Assembly: GCA_948957135.1 (NCBI GenBank)
Contig: CARDBT010000073.1
Span: forward strand, 1 to 17,349
Source: COE1 sp910588595
GTDB taxonomy: Bacteria > Bacillota > Clostridia > Lachnospirales > Lachnospiraceae
Direction: 5' to 3'
DNA: 17,349 bases
In this document: in pieces, positions 1 to 6,682 of the stretch
How positions within the stretch are numbered: position 1 is the first letter of the stretch
Layout: each line of letters opens with the position of its first letter
Notes under the pieces: generated by a model
The model's input: the letters and a program-made list of their open reading frames with translations, nothing else
Database searches by the model: none
What the model was told of the DNA's origin: nothing
Made by a program: the position numbers and the translations under genes

Positions 1-74
1 AAAACTTTTTAAACATTTTTTATTTTACCTATTGACATTTCTTAGCTGGACTTCTCCTTTTATTCAACAGTTAC

Positions 75-85
75 TATACTATAAT
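75..85 (+). promoter_or_regulatory. candidate -10 region for the ABC transporter genes
   Basis: The AT-rich leader at 1-235 contains TATACT (75-80) overlapping a perfect TATAAT (80-85). No good -35 box lies 16-18 bases upstream; a TTGACA at 32-37 is too far away to pair with it. The rest of 1-235 shows no gene or riboswitch-like structure that I can recognise. Transcription of the ABC pair probably starts near 92, which would leave a leader of roughly 140 bases. Confidence 0.35.
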
Positions 86-235
86 ATCACTCTATTTTAA
101 TTTGTCAACTCAAAATCCAAGTATTGCATGAAACGTCATAAAAAAGTACTTCTTTTCCTTGATGGATATCACTTTTGCCACATTTATACATATATTATCC
201 TATACGTTGTTAATAAGAAAGGCGGCGGTTATGAT

Positions 236-1024
236 ATGTCCCAAAGTCTCCACAAGAAACCTTTTCTCCGTCTGGATCACGTAAACTTTTCATATTACAG
301 CAATCTGGGTGAAGTAAAGGTATTAAATGACATAAATTTTTCGATTGATAAAGGTGCCTTTGCGGCACTGGTCGGTCCAAGCGGATGCGGCAAATCCACG
401 ATACTCTCCCTGATTGCCGACCTGCTCAAACCGGTTGGCGGATACATAACCTTCTACTCTGAGGATTTCAGCGCTCCGCGCATAGGATATATGCTGCAGC
501 ATGATCACTTGCTGGAATGGAGGAATGTCTACCAGAATCTCACGCTTGGTCTTGAGATCCAGAAAAGCAGAACAGCGGAAAACCTGGAACTGGTTGACAG
601 CCTGCTTGAAAAATACCATTTGTCACACATAAGAGACCAGAAGCCGTCTGCACTCTCCGGCGGTATGCGTCAGCGGATCGCACTGATCAGGACGCTTGCC
701 ATACGCCCGGATCTGCTTCTGCTTGACGAGCCATTCAGTGCACTTGACTATCAGACCCGGCTCAATGTATCCAAAGATGTACACGATATCATCAAATCAG
801 AACAAAAGACTGCGATTCTCGTAACACATGACATCTCCGAGGCAATCTCCATGGCAGATGTCGTATTTGTGCTTACAAAATCGCCCTGCATGATCAAAGA
901 TGTTATTCCAGTTGAGTTTGAAGCCAACGGAGTCAGGCGGGAGGATATGAGGAAATCAAGTCTTTTTCAGGAATATTTCGATAAGATATGGAGGGAAATG
1001 CAAGATGAAAATACAGAAACATAA
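236..1024 (+). CDS. ABC transporter ATP-binding protein (nitrate/sulfonate/taurine-type importer family)
   Basis: This is the cytoplasmic ATPase of an ABC importer, 262 residues, the usual length for the SsuB/TauB/NrtD group. Visible motifs from the chosen start are Walker A GPSGCGKST (about 47-55), a Q-loop glutamine near 88, signature LSGGMRQR (141-148), Walker B LLLLDEP (160-166) and the switch histidine in VTHD (near 198). The frame stays open to an ATG at 128, but the ATG at 236 is preceded by an AAAGGCGG ribosome site at a normal distance, and the extra 36 residues look unlike the family. Its 3' end overlaps the permease gene by 20 bases, so the two are co-translated. The substrate cannot be read from the ATPase; these families carry taurine, sulfonates, nitrate or thiamine and riboflavin precursors. 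No binding-protein gene is adjacent. Confidence 0.93.
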   Translation: MSQSLHKKPFLRLDHVNFSYYSNLGEVKVLNDINFSIDKGAFAALVGPSGCGKSTILSLIADLLKPVGGYITFYSEDFSAPRIGYMLQHDHLLEWRNVYQNLTLGLEIQKSRTAENLELVDSLLEKYHLSHIRDQKPSALSGGMRQRIALIRTLAIRPDLLLLDEPFSALDYQTRLNVSKDVHDIIKSEQKTAILVTHDISEAISMADVVFVLTKSPCMIKDVIPVEFEANGVRREDMRKSSLFQEYFDKIWREMQDENTET

Positions 1025-1835
1025 CCGAAAAACGAATATACATTCGTCAGACATCACTGCCGGACAGATAAATTTTCTGCGTCATCAAAAACTACAGAAA
1101 CTATATATCTTTTGGAGCCGCATTCTGATCTTTATCGCCTTTATGACTCTGTGGCAGATCTCTGCTGATTTTGGATGGATAGACAGTTTTTATTTCAGCT
1201 CCCCGACTGCTATCCTGAGATTATTCTGGCATGACATCACTGACATGTCTCTGTTGAGCCATATCGGTATCACACTCTTAGAATCAGGGATCAGCTTCCT
1301 GCTGATCATTGTGCTCTCCGTACTGACTGCCACTTTTTTCTGGTTTTATCCCTCGCTTGGGAAAACGTTTGAACCTTTTTTGATCGTGCTCAACAGCCTC
1401 CCAAAATCCGCACTCGCACCGCTGATCATCGTCTGGCTTGGCACGGGTCCCCGCACTATTATTCTATGCGGCATATCAGTCGGAATATTCGGCTGTATAC
1501 TCAATCTGTACCAGTCATTTGCGCAGACAGACCCAGAAAGGCTCAAATTGATCGAAACCCTGGGAGGCACAAAGCTGCAGGCTTTCACAAAAGTCGTATT
1601 TCCAGGAAATATCCCCACATTTATATCACTGTCCAAAGTGAACATCGGGCTTGCACTGGTGGGTGTCATAATCGGGGAATTTCTTGCCGGAAGAAAAGGA
1701 CTTGGATACCTGATCATCTATGGAAGCCAGGTCTTTAAACTGGATATGGTGATCTTAAGCATCGTGATCCTCTGTGTGATCGCTATGGGGATCTATGGGC
1801 TTTTGAATCTGCTGGAAAAGAAAATAAGTTATTGA
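1005..1835 (+). CDS. ABC transporter permease (SsuC/TauC-type)
   Basis: Membrane permease of 276 residues that pairs with the preceding ATPase. About six hydrophobic segments can be seen, beginning near residues 38-52 (IFWSRILIFIAFMTLW) and ending near 248-270. The cytoplasmic coupling loop, with the EAA-type pattern ETLGGTKLQAFTKVVFPG (about 184-201), is the site that contacts the ATPase in binding-protein-dependent importers. The later IIGEFLAGRKGLGYLI (about 222-237) is typical of the SsuC/TauC/ThiX group. A GGAGGG ribosome site lies inside the end of the ATPase gene, and the 20-base overlap implies coupled expression. The N-terminal 30 residues are polar and presumably cytoplasmic. The gene ends nine bases before a strong hairpin terminator. 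Confidence 0.93.
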   Translation: MKIQKHNRKTNIHSSDITAGQINFLRHQKLQKLYIFWSRILIFIAFMTLWQISADFGWIDSFYFSSPTAILRLFWHDITDMSLLSHIGITLLESGISFLLIIVLSVLTATFFWFYPSLGKTFEPFLIVLNSLPKSALAPLIIVWLGTGPRTIILCGISVGIFGCILNLYQSFAQTDPERLKLIETLGGTKLQAFTKVVFPGNIPTFISLSKVNIGLALVGVIIGEFLAGRKGLGYLIIYGSQVFKLDMVILSIVILCVIAMGIYGLLNLLEKKISY

Positions 1836-1843
1836 TTCATCAA

Positions 1844-1874
1844 TCGGGCAGGGGATTATCCATCCCCTGCCCGA
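1844..1874. terminator. hairpin terminator between convergent genes
   Basis: A perfect 13-base-pair stem (1844-1856 with 1862-1874) has a five-base loop and is followed on the plus strand by CCTGTTTTA. It lies just after the permease stop and just after the stop of the convergent AIM24 gene (1881), so it can end transcripts from both sides. The U-run is modest on the plus strand and poor on the minus strand. Confidence 0.85.
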
Positions 1875-1880
1875 CCTGTT

Positions 1881-2642
1881 TTATACCAATGCCATCATTA
1901 CCCGTCCTGTTCCCCTATAAACATTGACAAGCCCTTCACCTGACGCAGCAGAACCGACAAGTGTCTTCGTCGTGCGCTCAACCGTAAAACTCAGGCTTGG
2001 CGACCAGCACACCGCATAATTTCCGTCAATCTTCAAGACATCATTGTCAAGCTCAACAACAACGAGTTCTTCCTTGGGACATGGCGACTCCAACAAACAG
2101 ACCCCATTGCCCTGAACACTGAGATTGAACAGCCCTTCACCGCCCAGCAAAGCTCCGCTCACGGAATTGATCGGCGTTGTCTTGAGTGTGAGCCCTACAC
2201 TTGCATAATAATAGCCGTCATTCATGACCATTGCACCGCCCCACTCACGGATATCCTCAATAAGCAGATGTTTGTATGTAGGTTCCAGGATCAGAATGCC
2301 GTCTCCGGTATACTCTGGTTTGATACCTCTCTCTCCAGTGACGGCGCCGCCAAAGGCTTTCCGCACAAGATCTCCAGCACCTTTGACCCCTGTCTCCACA
2401 GAAACATTCCCGACCATAACCTGCATCGCGCCTGCACTGACAGTCCATCTGTTATTGTTCAGGCTGATGACCGCCTGTCTCTTGCAGACATTCATCCGGG
2501 ACGCATAGTACTCTGTCACCGCATCCGCCTTGCCCACTGACAGATCCCGGATCATCTTTATGATGGTTACACCTGCCTGCTCGTTTTCACAAACGATCTC
2601 TACATTTTTGTTGTCCAGTAAATTTAAAATATTTGTTCCCAT
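1881..2642 (-). CDS. AIM24 family protein (TIGR00266/DUF124)
   Basis: A 253-residue protein of the AIM24 family, named for a yeast mitochondrial protein; the bacterial members are beta-rich, soluble and of unknown function. The family pattern is clear: a tryptophan followed by the GAM segment (RWTVSAGAMQVMVGNV, about 65-80), a middle region with the YYYASVGL strand, then GALLGGEGLFNLSVQGNG and a late SGEGLVNVYRGTGRV repeat of the same G-E-G-x-x-N pattern. No signal peptide or membrane segment is visible. The start has an AGGGAGAG ribosome site, which lies within the end of the upstream 103-residue gene; that gene's TGA stops one base before this ATG, so the two are translationally linked. The gene is the last of a likely three-gene run beginning at the Ham1-like gene. 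The role of bacterial AIM24 proteins is not established. Confidence 0.9.
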   Translation of the reverse strand: MGTNILNLLDNKNVEIVCENEQAGVTIIKMIRDLSVGKADAVTEYYASRMNVCKRQAVISLNNNRWTVSAGAMQVMVGNVSVETGVKGAGDLVRKAFGGAVTGERGIKPEYTGDGILILEPTYKHLLIEDIREWGGAMVMNDGYYYASVGLTLKTTPINSVSGALLGGEGLFNLSVQGNGVCLLESPCPKEELVVVELDNDVLKIDGNYAVCWSPSLSFTVERTTKTLVGSAASGEGLVNVYRGTGRVMMALV

Positions 2643-2643
2643 T

Positions 2644-2955
2644 TCAAACTCTCCCTTTCCTTTGTTCTTTTATTCTATTTATCTTTTCGCAAGAAACGTT
2701 CTTACTGCCTTTTTGGATTTCGCAGGAATGATCAAGACACTTTTGAATGTCTCTGTCATAGATATATTCCGCTCCTTCTATTGCCGCATTTGCCGCATTC
2801 CAACTGTACAGTCTGCACAATAATGCTACAAAGTTGTCCTCTTCTCTGTCATAAATCTTCTCTATCTCCTTAATCTGATTTACAAATTCAGAAAATGATA
2901 CTTTTGTCCCATACAGTAATGTATCGCCCTTATAATATTCTATTTCAACCACCAT
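2644..2955 (-). CDS. hypothetical protein, 103 residues
   Basis: I do not recognise this family. The protein opens with a beta-like stretch (EIEYYKGDTLLYGTKVSF), continues with a helix rich in acidic and hydrophobic residues (FVNQIKEIEKIYDREEDNF), then an Asn/Ala-rich helix (LYSWNAANAAIEGAEYIYDR), and ends in a Lys/Arg-rich tail. It has three cysteines and no membrane segment. Its TGA lies one base before the AIM24 start, and its start is 21 bases after the Ham1-like stop, so it is probably the middle gene of that operon. The ATG at 2955 has no convincing ribosome site, so the exact start is unsure, but no other ATG exists in frame nearby. Confidence 0.7.
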   Translation of the reverse strand: MVVEIEYYKGDTLLYGTKVSFSEFVNQIKEIEKIYDREEDNFVALLCRLYSWNAANAAIEGAEYIYDRDIQKCLDHSCEIQKGSKNVSCEKINRIKEQRKGRV

Positions 2956-2976
2956 ATAAATACTTATAACACGTAA

Positions 2977-3615
2977 TCAAATTCTTTCAATATCGATCTG
3001 GTCAAACACCTGCTCAAAAAACTGCAGAAAACCATCCTCCACTGCCACTTGTTCTAATTCCGATTCCGGCAGATCATAATAATATTTTCCGGTCCGAATA
3101 TCAATGGACAGGCTGTCTAAGGGAAATCCTTTCTTTCTGACTGCAGAATGCGGCTCCGCGGCGATCAGGAACTTCTCACTTTCCATGGACGGTTCCATCG
3201 CCTCAAACAATCGCTGCTCATCATAAACAAAGCAGATGGCGTTTTTATATCTGGCTGTCAGTTTCCCATATTTATGTGCAAGCCCTGAATAATGCGCGAG
3301 CATCTCCTCATCTGTGAGATACCTGCCATGCACTGTGCGCACATGTACTCCTGGCTGATCCGCATCCGGTACATTGTCAAAATACAACCCTGAATCACAC
3401 GAGAACACTGGCATGTGAAATGCCTTGTAATATGCAACCGCTTTCTGATGCGCATTCTCCAGCGGCGTACAGCCGTCTTCCGGCACTTGCGGGATTGCCA
3501 TATCCAGATCTTTCAAACCGATGAGCTCAATATCATAATTTTTGATGCAGCCTTTTAGCCTGCTTTGCATTGATGACAATTTTGCAGGATTTGCTGTCCC
3601 ATATAATATCTTCAT
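2977..3615 (-). CDS. Ham1/RdgB-like non-canonical purine NTP pyrophosphatase family protein
   Basis: Ham1/RdgB enzymes hydrolyse ITP, dITP and XTP to the monophosphate and pyrophosphate, keeping deaminated purines out of nucleic acids. The protein has 212 residues, near the family's usual 190-210. The opening MKILYGTANPAK matches the Ham1 pattern (T-x-N-x-x-K). SCDSGLYFD (about 72-80), with an aspartate where the family has its key DDSG, and PGVHVRTVHG (88-97) are recognisable but divergent from the usual PGVYSARYAG. The C-terminal part keeps an xRxKGFPLDSL segment. Substrate range may therefore differ. The frame is open to 3729, but the ATG at 3615 has a GAGGAG ribosome site at good distance and begins exactly at the conserved strand, so I choose it. 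It is first in a probable operon with the 103-residue gene and the AIM24 gene. Confidence 0.82.
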   Translation of the reverse strand: MKILYGTANPAKLSSMQSRLKGCIKNYDIELIGLKDLDMAIPQVPEDGCTPLENAHQKAVAYYKAFHMPVFSCDSGLYFDNVPDADQPGVHVRTVHGRYLTDEEMLAHYSGLAHKYGKLTARYKNAICFVYDEQRLFEAMEPSMESEKFLIAAEPHSAVRKKGFPLDSLSIDIRTGKYYYDLPESELEQVAVEDGFLQFFEQVFDQIDIERI

Positions 3616-3674
3616 TTGTTCATCTCCTCTTTTGTGACACAAACTTCTGTTCCTGAACTCAGCGGGCGCTCCAT

Positions 3675-3749
3675 TCAGGATATTCTTGTTTTCCGGCATT
3701 TGAGCGTTCTTTTCGTGTACAACGACCACGCTCTAGCTCCATCCAGCAT
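3675..3749 (-). CDS. possible 24-residue leader frame before the Ham1-like gene
   Basis: A short frame of 24 codons begins with ATG at 3749, has an AGGGAG ribosome site seven bases upstream, and ends 59 bases before the Ham1-like start, in a different frame. The peptide begins MLDGARAWSLYTKR and is basic. It may be a leader peptide or chance. The surrounding gap (3616-3863) is otherwise AT-rich and shows no other feature I can support. Confidence 0.22.
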   Translation of the reverse strand: MLDGARAWSLYTKRTLKCRKTRIS

Positions 3750-3863
3750 AAAATTACTCCCTTTTCAGAAAAATGTTCCCGCTGTTTAAATATAGAGTTA
3801 AATGTATATTCCTATATATAATTACTGAATTTATACTTATCTGGTAATTCTTCAAACGGGAAT

Positions 3864-4100
3864 TTACAGCCCTTGTTCCAGTGTTTCCAAACAATCATAA
3901 TAAGTTGAAAAATGATAGATACCATTCCATTTTGATAAAACTGCCCATACTAATTTGCCAGTTTCATCGTCAATAATTTCAGCAATATATGTTCCTCCAT
4001 AATTGAACATTCGGCACGGCACTTCATATTCCGAAAAATTAGTTTTTGAGAGATTTATTTCAGAGAGAAGTGTACAATTATGTTTGGCAAGAAATTGCAA
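3864..4100 (-). CDS. small orphan reading frame downstream of tRNA-Thr, possibly a gene fragment
   Basis: The frame is open from 4172, but its first codons lie in the tRNA and its terminator, and the only in-frame start there is TTG. A TTG at 4100 preceded by AGAGGAAGAA gives 78 residues. The product contains CRMFNYGGTYIAEI and ETGKLVWAVLSKWNG, which look like a compact alpha/beta domain, but I do not recognise a family. The DNA is visibly richer in A and T than its neighbours. No promoter is seen apart from read-through of the tRNA terminator. It could be a small acquired gene, an N-terminally truncated remnant, or non-coding. Confidence 0.35.
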   Translation of the reverse strand: MQFLAKHNCTLLSEINLSKTNFSEYEVPCRMFNYGGTYIAEIIDDETGKLVWAVLSKWNGIYHFSTYYDCLETLEQGL

Positions 4101-4126
4101 TTCTTCCTCTGGGTGCCCGTGTGCAT

Positions 4127-4152
4127 AAAAAGACGCAGCCAAAGCCGCGTCT
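4127..4152 (-). terminator. intrinsic terminator of tRNA-Thr
   Basis: On the minus strand, 12 bases after the tRNA 3' end, a nine-pair stem (AGACGCGGC with GCTGCGTCT, one G-U pair) with a TTTG loop is followed by five T residues. This is a textbook rho-independent terminator placed for the tRNA transcript. It also overlaps the first codons of the longest version of the downstream reading frame, arguing against that longer version. Confidence 0.85.
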
Positions 4153-4163
4153 CTTAAAATGAA

Positions 4164-4236
4164 AGCTTCCAAAGGGACTCGAACCCTCGACCTACTGATT
4201 ACGAATCAGTTGCGCTACCAACTGCGCTATGGAAGC
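4164..4236 (-). tRNA. tRNA-Thr (anticodon CGT)
   Basis: A complete 73-base cloverleaf. The seven-pair acceptor stem is GCTTCCA with TGGAAGC. The D arm contains AGTTGGTAGC, the anticodon stem ACTGA/TCAGT encloses the loop TTCGTAA with anticodon CGT reading ACG codons, and the T arm has GGTTCGAGTCC. The discriminator base is T. CCA is not encoded and must be added enzymatically. It has its own promoter and terminator, so it is a single-gene unit. Confidence 0.97.
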
Positions 4237-4259
4237 CTGGTCTGTCAACCACGAAAATT

Positions 4260-4288
4260 ATTATACAAAATTTTTTCTGTTTTGTAAA
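4260..4288 (-). promoter_or_regulatory. sigma-A promoter of tRNA-Thr
   Basis: On the minus strand, TTTACA (4283-4288) and a perfect TATAAT (4260-4265) are separated by 17 bases. Transcription would begin near 4253, about 17 bases before the mature tRNA 5' end. Confidence 0.85.
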
Positions 4289-4318
4289 GCATTATTTTCA
4301 AAAACATTACAAAAAACT

Positions 4319-5212
4319 TTACATTTTTACAATGGACGTACCGGGGGCAGATTTCATATGCACTGAAACCTGTGGGTAAGGAATCTCAATGCCGGCATCG
4401 TCCAGTGCGTTCTTTGCATTTTCCAGCAGACGCCATCGCACATCCCAGTATACGGGATTCTCACAGTAACAGCGCATACCGAGCTCCACGGCACTGTCTG
4501 CGAGTTCATTGACATACACAAGTATCGGTTCTCCTTGGAGCACATCCGCGTCACTGTCCATCACGCGATGCAGGACATCTTTTGCCTCCCGTATATCCGC
4601 ATCATAAGATATACCGACTGTCAGGTCGATACGCCGGATTGGTGAATCCGTCGCATTTGTGATCGGGCTGTTTGCCAGGTTTCCGTTTGGCAGCACGACA
4701 ACTTTCCCATCTGTTGTGGTAAGCTTCGTGTAAAAGATACCGATTTCCTTCACGGTGCCCTCTGTCCCGTTGCCGGATTCCGTGATAAAATCTCCGACTC
4801 GGAAGGGTTTTAACAGAAGGATCAGCATCCCCCCGGCAAGATTGCTGAGGCTTCCCTGCAGTGCCAGACCGGCTGTCACGCCGGCAGAGCCTACGAGCGC
4901 CACGATGCCCGTGGCGTCAAATCCGAAATTTCCCGCGATGACGAGTACCAAAAAGCCGTACAGGCATGCCTTGATCAGACCGTCAAGGAACTGCACAATG
5001 CCTGTCTCAACATTTGCCCGCTGGAGGGATTTTTTGGTAATCCTGCGTATGAACTTGATCAGCTTGGAACCCACCAAAAAAAGTATCGCTGCGATCAGCA
5101 CTCTCACGCCGAGACCAAGCGCTTTCTCGGGCAGTGTATCCAGGAATCTCTCAAAGGCATTCAGATTTTCGGTGATCTGTTCGATATCTAATTCCATCTC
5201 ATTTAACAGCAT
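4319..5212 (-). CDS. mechanosensitive ion channel, MscS family
   Basis: A small-conductance mechanosensitive channel that releases solutes when membrane tension rises during osmotic downshock. At 297 residues it is close to E. coli MscS. Hydrophobic segments lie near 34-50, 80-95 and 100-133. The last is the pore helix, with the Gly/Ala-rich ALVGSAGVTAGLALQGSLSN (104-123), followed by FRVGDFI (137-143), the family's entry to the beta domain. VVVLPNGNLANSPITN (171-186) and the final IPYPQ are also diagnostic. The N-terminal stretch of about 30 residues is acidic. The ATG at 5212 has only a weak GGATGTGG ribosome site; a second ATG five codons later is possible. The gene starts 30 bases after the DUF1015 gene and is probably co-transcribed with it. 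Confidence 0.95.
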   Translation of the reverse strand: MLLNEMELDIEQITENLNAFERFLDTLPEKALGLGVRVLIAAILFLVGSKLIKFIRRITKKSLQRANVETGIVQFLDGLIKACLYGFLVLVIAGNFGFDATGIVALVGSAGVTAGLALQGSLSNLAGGMLILLLKPFRVGDFITESGNGTEGTVKEIGIFYTKLTTTDGKVVVLPNGNLANSPITNATDSPIRRIDLTVGISYDADIREAKDVLHRVMDSDADVLQGEPILVYVNELADSAVELGMRCYCENPVYWDVRWRLLENAKNALDDAGIEIPYPQVSVHMKSAPGTSIVKM

Positions 5213-5242
5213 TTTTCCACATCCATTCGTATATTATATGTC

Positions 5243-6484
5243 CTACTGCCTGATCGTATGTATGAACAACCCGCTTCTGAGCTTTGGCTCAAACCAGGTG
5301 GACTTCGGCGGCATCAGCATATTGGCATCGGCAACATTGAAAAGTTCATGTATGGAAGTCGGATACATGGCAAACGCTGCCTTACAGTCCGTTTTGACTC
5401 TTCGCTCCAGCTCTTTGATCCCACGGATACCGCCCACGAAATCAATGCGTTTGTCTGTCTTGGGATCTTTAATGCCGAGTACAGGAGCCAGAATATGATC
5501 CTGGAGTACTGCCACATCAAGGCCTGCTACAGGATCGGAACTTCTGTACTCGTCCTTCACCTCCAGCAGATACCATGTATCCTCAACCAACATAGCCATC
5601 TGCCCCTTGTGCATGGGGCGCTGACATACTTCACTCTTTGATATGAGATGGTAAATCCTGCTGACATCTTCCAAAAACTGTGTTGGCGTGAGTCCGTTCA
5701 GATCTTTCACCACCCTGTTATAATCCATGATCATCAGCTCTTCGTCAGCAAACAGAACAGACAGGAAATAGTTAAACTCCTCCTCGCCCGTATGATCAGG
5801 ATTCTCCTCCCGTTTTTTCAGTCCTACTTTGACTGCCGAGGCACAGCGGTGATGTCCGTCGGCGATATAGATCTGCGATATCCCCTCAAAGACGTTCTGA
5901 ATCGAAGCGATATCCGTATCATCACAGATACACCAGACTCTGTGCGTGATCCCGTCTTCCGATGCAAAATCGTAAAGCGCCTGCGCCCTCTTTGTCCTGC
6001 CGATGATCTCCTTTAGCGTGTCGTTTGCCCTGTACGCAAGAAAAATGGGACCGGTCTGAGCCTCGCACGCCTCGACATGACGTATGCGGTCAAGCTCTTT
6101 GTCCGCACGTGTATTTTCATGTTTTTTAATTACCTGATCCTGATAATCGTCGACGCTTGCACATGCCACGATGCCTGTCTGTACACGACTGTCCATCGTG
6201 AGTTCATAAATATAATACACAGGCTTATCTTCCTGGACAAACTCACCCTTTTGGATCATATCCCACAGCAGATCATGCGCCTTCTGATAAACTTCATCTG
6301 CGTATGTGTCAACACTGCTGTCAAACTGCGTCTCCGCCCTGTCGATGTTCAGAAATGAAAGCGGATTGCCTTTCACTGCCTCGCACGCCTCCTCCCTGCT
6401 GTAGACATCGTACGGGAGTGCCGCGATTTTTTCCTCCAATCCTTTCTTCGGTCTGTACGCCTGAAATGGTCTGATCACTGCCAT
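5243..6484 (-). CDS. DUF1015 family protein
   Basis: A 413-residue soluble protein of the DUF1015 family. Visible family marks are the opening IRPFQAYRP, the LPYDVYS segment (23-29), KHENTR (121-126) and the strongly conserved IYIADGHHRCASA (205-217), whose histidines look like an active or metal site. The biochemical function is not firmly established; in many Clostridia the gene lies next to serine biosynthesis genes, which is not the case here. The start at 6484 has a near-perfect AGGAGGG ribosome site. The MscS gene follows after 30 bases. The gap upstream (6485-6682) is AT-rich and must hold the promoter, but I could not pick a convincing -35/-10 pair. There is no signal peptide or membrane segment. 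Confidence 0.9.
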   Translation of the reverse strand: MAVIRPFQAYRPKKGLEEKIAALPYDVYSREEACEAVKGNPLSFLNIDRAETQFDSSVDTYADEVYQKAHDLLWDMIQKGEFVQEDKPVYYIYELTMDSRVQTGIVACASVDDYQDQVIKKHENTRADKELDRIRHVEACEAQTGPIFLAYRANDTLKEIIGRTKRAQALYDFASEDGITHRVWCICDDTDIASIQNVFEGISQIYIADGHHRCASAVKVGLKKREENPDHTGEEEFNYFLSVLFADEELMIMDYNRVVKDLNGLTPTQFLEDVSRIYHLISKSEVCQRPMHKGQMAMLVEDTWYLLEVKDEYRSSDPVAGLDVAVLQDHILAPVLGIKDPKTDKRIDFVGGIRGIKELERRVKTDCKAAFAMYPTSIHELFNVADANMLMPPKSTWFEPKLRSGLFIHTIRQ

Positions 6485-6682
6485 ATATTGATCCCTCCTA
6501 AGATCCTGCTGAAATATTCATATTGCTTATTTTAACAGAAAATCAGGAGGATTTGAATATGTAAAATATAAATTGATAAAATTTTAACCAGAACAAGCAT
6601 CAAACTGATCTTGTGCCGTCGGAATCGATGGGCGTGAGCAGTACTCTTTTCGTGTGTATGATCTATTACAATGCCGATATGA

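Noticed and set aside
128..235. N-terminal extension of the ABC ATPase from an ATG at 128
   Set aside because: No ribosome site there, residues unlike the family, and a good site exists for the ATG at 236.
4755..5498. Long plus-strand frame opposite the MscS and DUF1015 genes
   Set aside because: It is antisense to two well-supported genes, spans both and their gap, and its Pro/Ser/Arg-rich product has no recognisable domain.
6540..6566. Plus-strand AGGAGG followed by ATG and an immediate TAA, a start-stop element
   Set aside because: No plus-strand promoter or downstream gene; likely chance in the gap between two minus-strand units.
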